The notes under the pieces were generated by a model. The model ran no database searches. It worked only from the letters and a program-made list of their open reading frames with translations, and had not been told where the DNA came from. Below, piece after piece: positions 60,301 to 64,000 of a stretch of DNA of 64,000 nucleotides. The DNA is from Sporomusa malonica. GTDB taxonomy: Bacteria; Bacillota; Negativicutes; Sporomusales; Sporomusaceae. Where the stretch lies: the NCBI RefSeq assembly GCF_041428715.1, contig NZ_CP155572.1; one strand, given 5' to 3'. Made by a program: the position numbers and the translations under genes. The number at the start of each line of letters is the position of its first letter. Position 1 is the stretch's first letter.

Positions 60301-60383
60301 ACAGACAACACTCCTTTCTTTAGTGTCGCCAATATTTTTACCAAATTATACAAAAAATATACACTAACACCCTAGTAATAATC

Positions 60384-60411
60384 AATAAAATAAAGCAGGC
60401 CGGAGCCTGCT
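60384..60411 (-). terminator. Terminator of yebC
   Basis: Stem AGCAGGC-tccg-GCCTGCT followed by TTATTTTATT on minus, beginning two bases after the yebC frame ends. Confidence 0.8.
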
Positions 60412-60412
60412 G

Positions 60413-61150
60413 CTAATCTTCCATATCTTCAGGAATGTCAAAGTTGGTGTACACTTCCTGGATGTCATCATGATCTTCCAAGGCCTCCAGCAGCTTCATC
60501 ATTTTTACTGACTCATCACCTGCTAGACTGGCTGTAGTTTCCGGCACCATAGTAATCCGGGCAAACACTGTTTTTATATTATTTTTTTCTAATGCTTCCT
60601 GTACTTTCTCAAAATCATCAGGCGCAGTAGTTATTTCAAACTGGTCGTCAGCTGCTTCAAAATCTTCTGCACCAGCATCAAGCGTCATGAGCATTAATTC
60701 CTCTTCATCTATCCCGTCTTGTTCAACAATAAATACACCCTTTTGTTTGAACATCCAGGAAACACAGCCGGATTCACCTAGATTGCCGCCGTATTTTGAA
60801 AATAAATGCCTTACATCGGCAGCCGTCCGGTTACGGTTATCAGTCATGGCTTCGACCATGATAGCAACACCGCCAGGGCCATAACCATCGTACTTTATTT
60901 CTTCATAACTGCTGCCCTCAAGCGCTCCCGCGCCTTTTTGAATTGCCCGTTGGATATTCTCTTTAGGTACATTATTCTCTCTCGCTTTTTGCAGCGCTAA
61001 CTTTAAGCGCATGTTACCGGACGGGTCAGAGCCGCCCATTCTTACTGCAATTGTAATCTCGCGGCTAATCTTGGTAGTAACCTTGCCGCGTATGGCATCC
61101 ATTTTGCCTTTTTTGTGTTTAATATTGGCCCATTTTGAATGTCCCGACAT
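60413..61150 (-). CDS. yebC: YebC/PmpR family protein
   Basis: A 245-residue protein of the YebC/PmpR family, described as a transcription regulator and, more recently, linked to ribosome stalling relief at proline. The start MSGHSKWANIKHKKGKMDA is signature-like, followed by RENNVPKENIQRAIQKGAGA, YDGYGPGGVAIMVEAMTDNRNRT and an acidic C-terminus ending FDIPEDMED. AGAGGAG lies before the ATG, and it has its own promoter and terminator. Confidence 0.95.
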   Translation of the reverse strand: MSGHSKWANIKHKKGKMDAIRGKVTTKISREITIAVRMGGSDPSGNMRLKLALQKARENNVPKENIQRAIQKGAGALEGSSYEEIKYDGYGPGGVAIMVEAMTDNRNRTAADVRHLFSKYGGNLGESGCVSWMFKQKGVFIVEQDGIDEEELMLMTLDAGAEDFEAADDQFEITTAPDDFEKVQEALEKNNIKTVFARITMVPETTASLAGDESVKMMKLLEALEDHDDIQEVYTNFDIPEDMED

Positions 61151-61183
61151 CGTAATACTCCTCTCAGACTATGAATCGCCAAT

Positions 61184-61213
61184 ATTGTAACATATCTAGT
61201 AAGGAGTTGGCAA
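61184..61213 (-). promoter_or_regulatory. Promoter of yebC
   Basis: TTGCCA (61208-61213) and TACAAT (61184-61189) with an 18-base spacer, 33 bases before the start. Confidence 0.6.
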
Positions 61214-61241
61214 AGTGCAATTTTACAAAAGTTTGCATTCA

Positions 61242-61487
61242 CTAAATTCTTGTCATTATCTTCTTCGAAAAAATATCAGGTATTTTATTAACCGAGGCAT
61301 TATTAATACTCTCGCCTTCAATCCTTAATGTGATACCCTGATTGCACTTACCCGAACAATGGTGCTCTTCAATTTCTATGAATCCGTCAATATTGTTGTT
61401 TTTAAACAGGTCCCGTAACACTGTTATTATTCCATATGATTCACATAATTGGCAGCCGTTACCGAAAGGAACAACAACTTTTACCAC
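61242..61487 (-). CDS. Small thioredoxin-fold 2Fe-2S ferredoxin-like protein
   Basis: An 81-residue protein like the isolated cluster domain of NuoE-type subunits. Cysteines lie at 12 and 15 (GCQLCES) and at 44 and 48 (HHCSGKCNQG), the arrangement of thioredoxin-like 2Fe-2S ferredoxins. GTG 61487 has GGGAG seven bases upstream. It has no hydrogenase or Nuo neighbour here, so it may work alone as an electron carrier. Function not established. Confidence 0.75.
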   Translation of the reverse strand: MVKVVVPFGNGCQLCESYGIITVLRDLFKNNNIDGFIEIEEHHCSGKCNQGITLRIEGESINNASVNKIPDIFSKKIMTRI

Positions 61488-61701
61488 AATATCACTCCCA
61501 ATGCTCGCTTAAATCCATTCAATAGTAACATCTATTATACCTTAACACCGCTGGTGAAATATTTCACTTTTTAGATTATATTATATCAATTTGATTTATT
61601 TTACCCTAAAACCACTTAGTCCGCAATGGGCTATGCTTCCACATAATATTACAGTGGAAGTACAAGTACTGTTCCCCCCTTATCCTGATAGCTTTAGCCG
61701 T

Positions 61702-62554
61702 CTATACTTTTTGTGCTATTACGGCAATCCAATCTCCACCAACCTTATATTCTTCCCCAGTTAGACTATTCCATATATGTGCAATCTTAAAACCATTATT
61801 GGTTAATACTTCTGATATCGTTTGTAATGAATAATCATGAAACCACATATGGTATCTTTTCCATTCCCCATCTTCACGAATAATCGTATACTGATCTACC
61901 CATGTATCATATTCTGGATAATCAAATCCCTGTTCTAATACAATATGTTTTCCTGAATGCCAAAAACCGCCATCTATTCTTTAATCCCTCACGCTTTCTT
62001 AATTCACGGGTAGAAACATCAAAAATGAATAAACCGTCTGTTTTCAATGCTTTATGAATAATTCTAAGTAACCGGTCTCGTTCTTCATTAGGAAAGGTAC
62101 AGATTTCTCCATATACTTGCAAAACGCTATCAAACATTCCATCATAGTTAATATCAAAAAAGCTTCCTTGAATATATTCGATCTTCAGTCCTTGTTCTTT
62201 GGCTTTTCTCTGCGCATATTCTATTGACCTTTTTGATAGATCAATACCGGTCATATTTATACCAAATTGACAGAACCTGTTACTATATAACCCTGGACCA
62301 CATCCCAGGTCTAATACTGTGTCACCTTGTTTTAACAAAGAATTTTTTATAAGATAATTAACTGTTTTCTTGATAGTTGCTAGTTTTCGGCTTGCACCGT
62401 CAAATTCAGGATTCAAATGCGCAGCAAGCAAGCTCTTAGAAATATAAGGATCATCCCAAAATAAAAACATATCTTTTTCAAATAAGGTCGGTCTTTTAAT
62501 CGAATCAGCCATACATTCAAATAATGTTTGAAAATGTTTCTCTATTTTTGCCAT
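61702..62554 (-). pseudogene. SAM-dependent methyltransferase, frameshifted
   Basis: A class I methyltransferase split by a frameshift near 61970-61985. The first part (from ATG 62554, GAGGATA upstream) carries GDTVLDLGCGPGLYSNRFCQ, MTGIDLSKRSIEYA and the GLFIFDVSTRELR region. It then runs into an unrelated tail that stops at 61922. The original frame resumes as DGGFWHSGKHIVLEQGFDYP and continues to TAG at 61702 with VGGDWIAVIAQKV. The total length of 853 bases is one more than a multiple of three. Either a true pseudogene or a sequence error. Confidence 0.8.
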
Positions 62555-62804
62555 TGCAGTATCCTCACAATTCAAAATGCTATTGACCATTTGTTGTGGT
62601 CACTGTCGCCCTCACCTGTTGAGGGCAGCAACCCCAAAAGCATCGTAATTTATCTCCACGCTAATCGCTCAGTATTTATATTTATTATTAATATCATACC
62701 TATTTCCTCATCAGAAAACTAGCCTTTAATTATTCTAGCTAAACATTATCTTAATCTGTCAGATCTACACTTCTACCCAGCATCAAAATTATTAAAAGGA
62801 ATGG

Positions 62805-62834
62805 TTGTCACAAATTGACTAACCGCTATATACT
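62805..62834 (+). promoter_or_regulatory. Promoter of the AraC-type gene with palindromes
   Basis: TTGTCA (62805-62810) and TATACT (62829-62834) with an 18-base spacer. A perfect 12-base palindrome ACTAAATTTAGT (62832-62843) overlaps the -10 and the likely start point, and a 7-base inverted pair ACTAACC / GGTTAGT (62818 and 62875) brackets it. Confidence 0.6.
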
Positions 62835-62903
62835 AAATTTAGTACTAGTGAGTTTTTAGGCTCGTTCAAAGCGAGGTTAGTTAAAATAACGGGGTGAAAA
62901 CTA

Positions 62904-63620
62904 ATGCGGCAGGTTAACTCTACATTTGCAGAAAAAATGCATTTTATTGATATTGAGCATACTCATGTCCATTCTTTCGGGCATTTAGTCCTGCCATTAC
63001 AAGGTACTCTAAACCTGAAAACGAGGCAGCGGTCGTTAATTGTTGACTATCAGCATATTCTTTTCTTGCCTCCGGAATGTGAGCATAGCTATTATTCCAA
63101 AGAACGAAATGAATTTTTAGTATTTTATATTCCGTATACTATGCTTTCACATAACTGTGCTGACGAAGTGAAGTATTTAGAGTTAGATGCCCGTTGGCGT
63201 GCATTACGTTTTCTGATGCTGAGCGAATGCCAAAACAAAAAAACGAATACGATAGCAATGAATCAACTACTCTATTATTCTTTTCAATTGATCCAGCAAA
63301 ACCAGGAGTATCCATCAATTCGTTATCTTCAGGAGAACTATCATACCAGTATTCCGCTCAAAACATTAGCTATCTTGGAACATTATAACATTAGCTATTA
63401 TAGCCAGTGGTTTCAGAAAAAAATGGGGGTTAGTGTGCAGGTATACCTGCAAAAGCTAAGGCTGCAGGAAGCCAAACGATTACTCCGGGAAACGAACTAT
63501 AGTATTTTAGCCATTGCCCAACAAGTTGGGTATGAGCATCAAGCATCATTAACCAGAATCTTTAAGCAGTCTGAAGGCATGACTCCCAGTGCTTATCGCA
63601 ATAGTTCCATAAATAAGTAA
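62904..63620 (+). CDS. AraC family transcriptional regulator
   Basis: A 238-residue regulator with an N-terminal cupin-like domain (HTHVHSFGHLVLPLQG, ILFLPPECEHSYYS) and a C-terminal AraC DNA-binding domain with two helix-turn-helix units (ISYYSQWFQKKMGVSVQVYL, and SILAIAQQVGYEHQASLTRIF ending TPSAYR). GGGGTG lies before the ATG. It reads toward an MFS transporter gene, so it probably controls that gene. The ligand is unknown. Confidence 0.9.
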   Translation: MRQVNSTFAEKMHFIDIEHTHVHSFGHLVLPLQGTLNLKTRQRSLIVDYQHILFLPPECEHSYYSKERNEFLVFYIPYTMLSHNCADEVKYLELDARWRALRFLMLSECQNKKTNTIAMNQLLYYSFQLIQQNQEYPSIRYLQENYHTSIPLKTLAILEHYNISYYSQWFQKKMGVSVQVYLQKLRLQEAKRLLRETNYSILAIAQQVGYEHQASLTRIFKQSEGMTPSAYRNSSINK

Positions 63621-63670
63621 AAATAATCTTGAATACGGTCAAAAGTACCCTCTTTATCGTGGCTATAATG

Positions 63671-63698
63671 AAGTGAGGCTGATGCCTTACTTTTTTTT
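63671..63698 (+). terminator. Terminator between the AraC-type and MFS genes
   Basis: Stem AAGTgAGGC-tgat-GCCTtACTT followed by a run of T, 51 bases after the AraC-type stop and 35 bases before the MFS start. Confidence 0.8.
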
Positions 63699-63732
63699 AT
63701 TTCACAATTTTGATTAGAAAGGAGAATCTGGA

Positions 63733-64000
63733 GTGTTTAAGCATAGTCAGTTGCTAGTATTGAGCATCTCTGTTTTTTTGCTTATGTTAGGGGACGGAAT
63801 GGTATTGGCTTTATTGCCAAAAACAGTGATCTCTTTGACCAACTCAAACTTATATGTTGGGTACTTGGCGTCCACCTATGCGTTGGCTCAGGTTATGTCA
63901 CAACTTCCTATAGGGATGCTTTCTGACCGATGGGGTCCCAAATTTTTTGTACTGCTTGGGTATGTTCTAAGCTTCATCGCAGGATTATTATTTTACTTCA
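63733..64000 (+). CDS. Major facilitator superfamily transporter, 3' end cut by window
   Basis: The first 89 codons of an MFS protein. GTG 63733 has GGAG eight bases upstream. The first helix contains VLSISVFLLMLGDGMVLALLP, then a second helix and the loop-2 signature PIGMLSDRWGPKFFVLLG, an MFS GxLaDrxGrk-type motif. It is truncated at the window end; the open frame continues. Likely a drug or metabolite exporter, given the AraC-type neighbour, but this is inference. Confidence 0.85.
   Translation, partial: MFKHSQLLVLSISVFLLMLGDGMVLALLPKTVISLTNSNLYVGYLASTYALAQVMSQLPIGMLSDRWGPKFFVLLGYVLSFIAGLLFYF

Noticed and set aside
61554..61567. Palindrome GTGAAATATTTCAC followed by TTTTT as a plus-strand terminator
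   Set aside because: There is no plus-strand gene upstream, and the palindrome has no loop; left unassigned.
63664..63669. TATAAT before the MFS gene as a promoter
   Set aside because: No acceptable -35 at 16-18 bases, and the hairpin with T-run begins at once after it.

Overview
The window looks like a chromosome segment of an endospore-forming member of the Bacillota. The evidence is a complete spoIIIAA-AH operon, a BofC-like protein, a SpoIID-family protein, IreB, an Asp23/AmaP module and many Bacillus/Clostridia-style gene neighbourhoods: alaS-ireB-ruvX-DUF1292-mltG-trmR-trhP, bofC-ruvC-ruvA-ruvB-queA-tgt-yajC-secDF, recJ-apt-rel-dtd, hisS-aspS and iscR-iscS-iscU-mnmA. The gene order and content resemble the Sporomusa/Pelosinus group (Negativicutes). 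That assignment is inference from memory of gene order; no outer-membrane gene is present here to confirm it. Almost everything is housekeeping and lies on the minus strand. Only one acetate-transporter gene and the last two genes read on plus.

Layout. 13-4823 holds isoprenoid synthesis (dxs, ispA), a PAP2-like protein and exonuclease VII. 4956-7771 holds a 45-aa membrane protein, a Kae1/TsaD-like protein, nusB and the DUF2273-AmaP-Asp23 envelope module. 7911-13062 is the whole spoIIIA operon, with a sigma-E-like promoter candidate. 13245-15938 holds a zinc-ribbon protein, efp, pepQ and aroQ. 16101-26047 holds a transpeptidase, wobble-uridine modification genes (trhP, trmR), mltG, DUF1292, ruvX, an Fe-S aldo/keto reductase, ireB and alaS. 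26143-31392 holds an AI-2E-family permease, small proteins, a PRC-barrel protein, mnmA and the isc genes. 31575-34342 holds two acetate-uptake-type transporters around rarA. 34530-44313 holds a 6S RNA directly downstream of aspS, then hisS, hemZ, fur, a second AI-2E permease, an MBL hydrolase, dtd and rel. 44375-51235 holds apt, recJ, three membrane proteins and secF/secD. 51286-61487 holds an HD protein, a folate cyclo-ligase, yajC, queuosine genes (tgt, queA, queH), a spoIID-like gene, ruvBAC, bofC, yebC and a small Fe-S protein. 61702-64000 is different in character: a frameshifted methyltransferase, an AraC-type regulator and the start of an MFS transporter.

Features not explained by coding sequence: a dispersed stem-loop element (five copies: 4858, 13158, 23218, 23315, 52688) that ends like an intrinsic terminator and whose stems vary in a partly compensatory way; a 6S RNA with its own consensus-like promoter and terminator; a leader with a 36-nt palindrome and a possible ribosome-site sequestering pairing upstream of the zinc-ribbon gene at 13245; and about a dozen sigma-A-type promoters with 17-18-nt spacers. 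No tRNA, rRNA, CRISPR array, insertion sequence or prophage gene was seen. No wholly new multi-gene system is evident. The stem-loop family and the 13245 leader are the best candidates for something undescribed.
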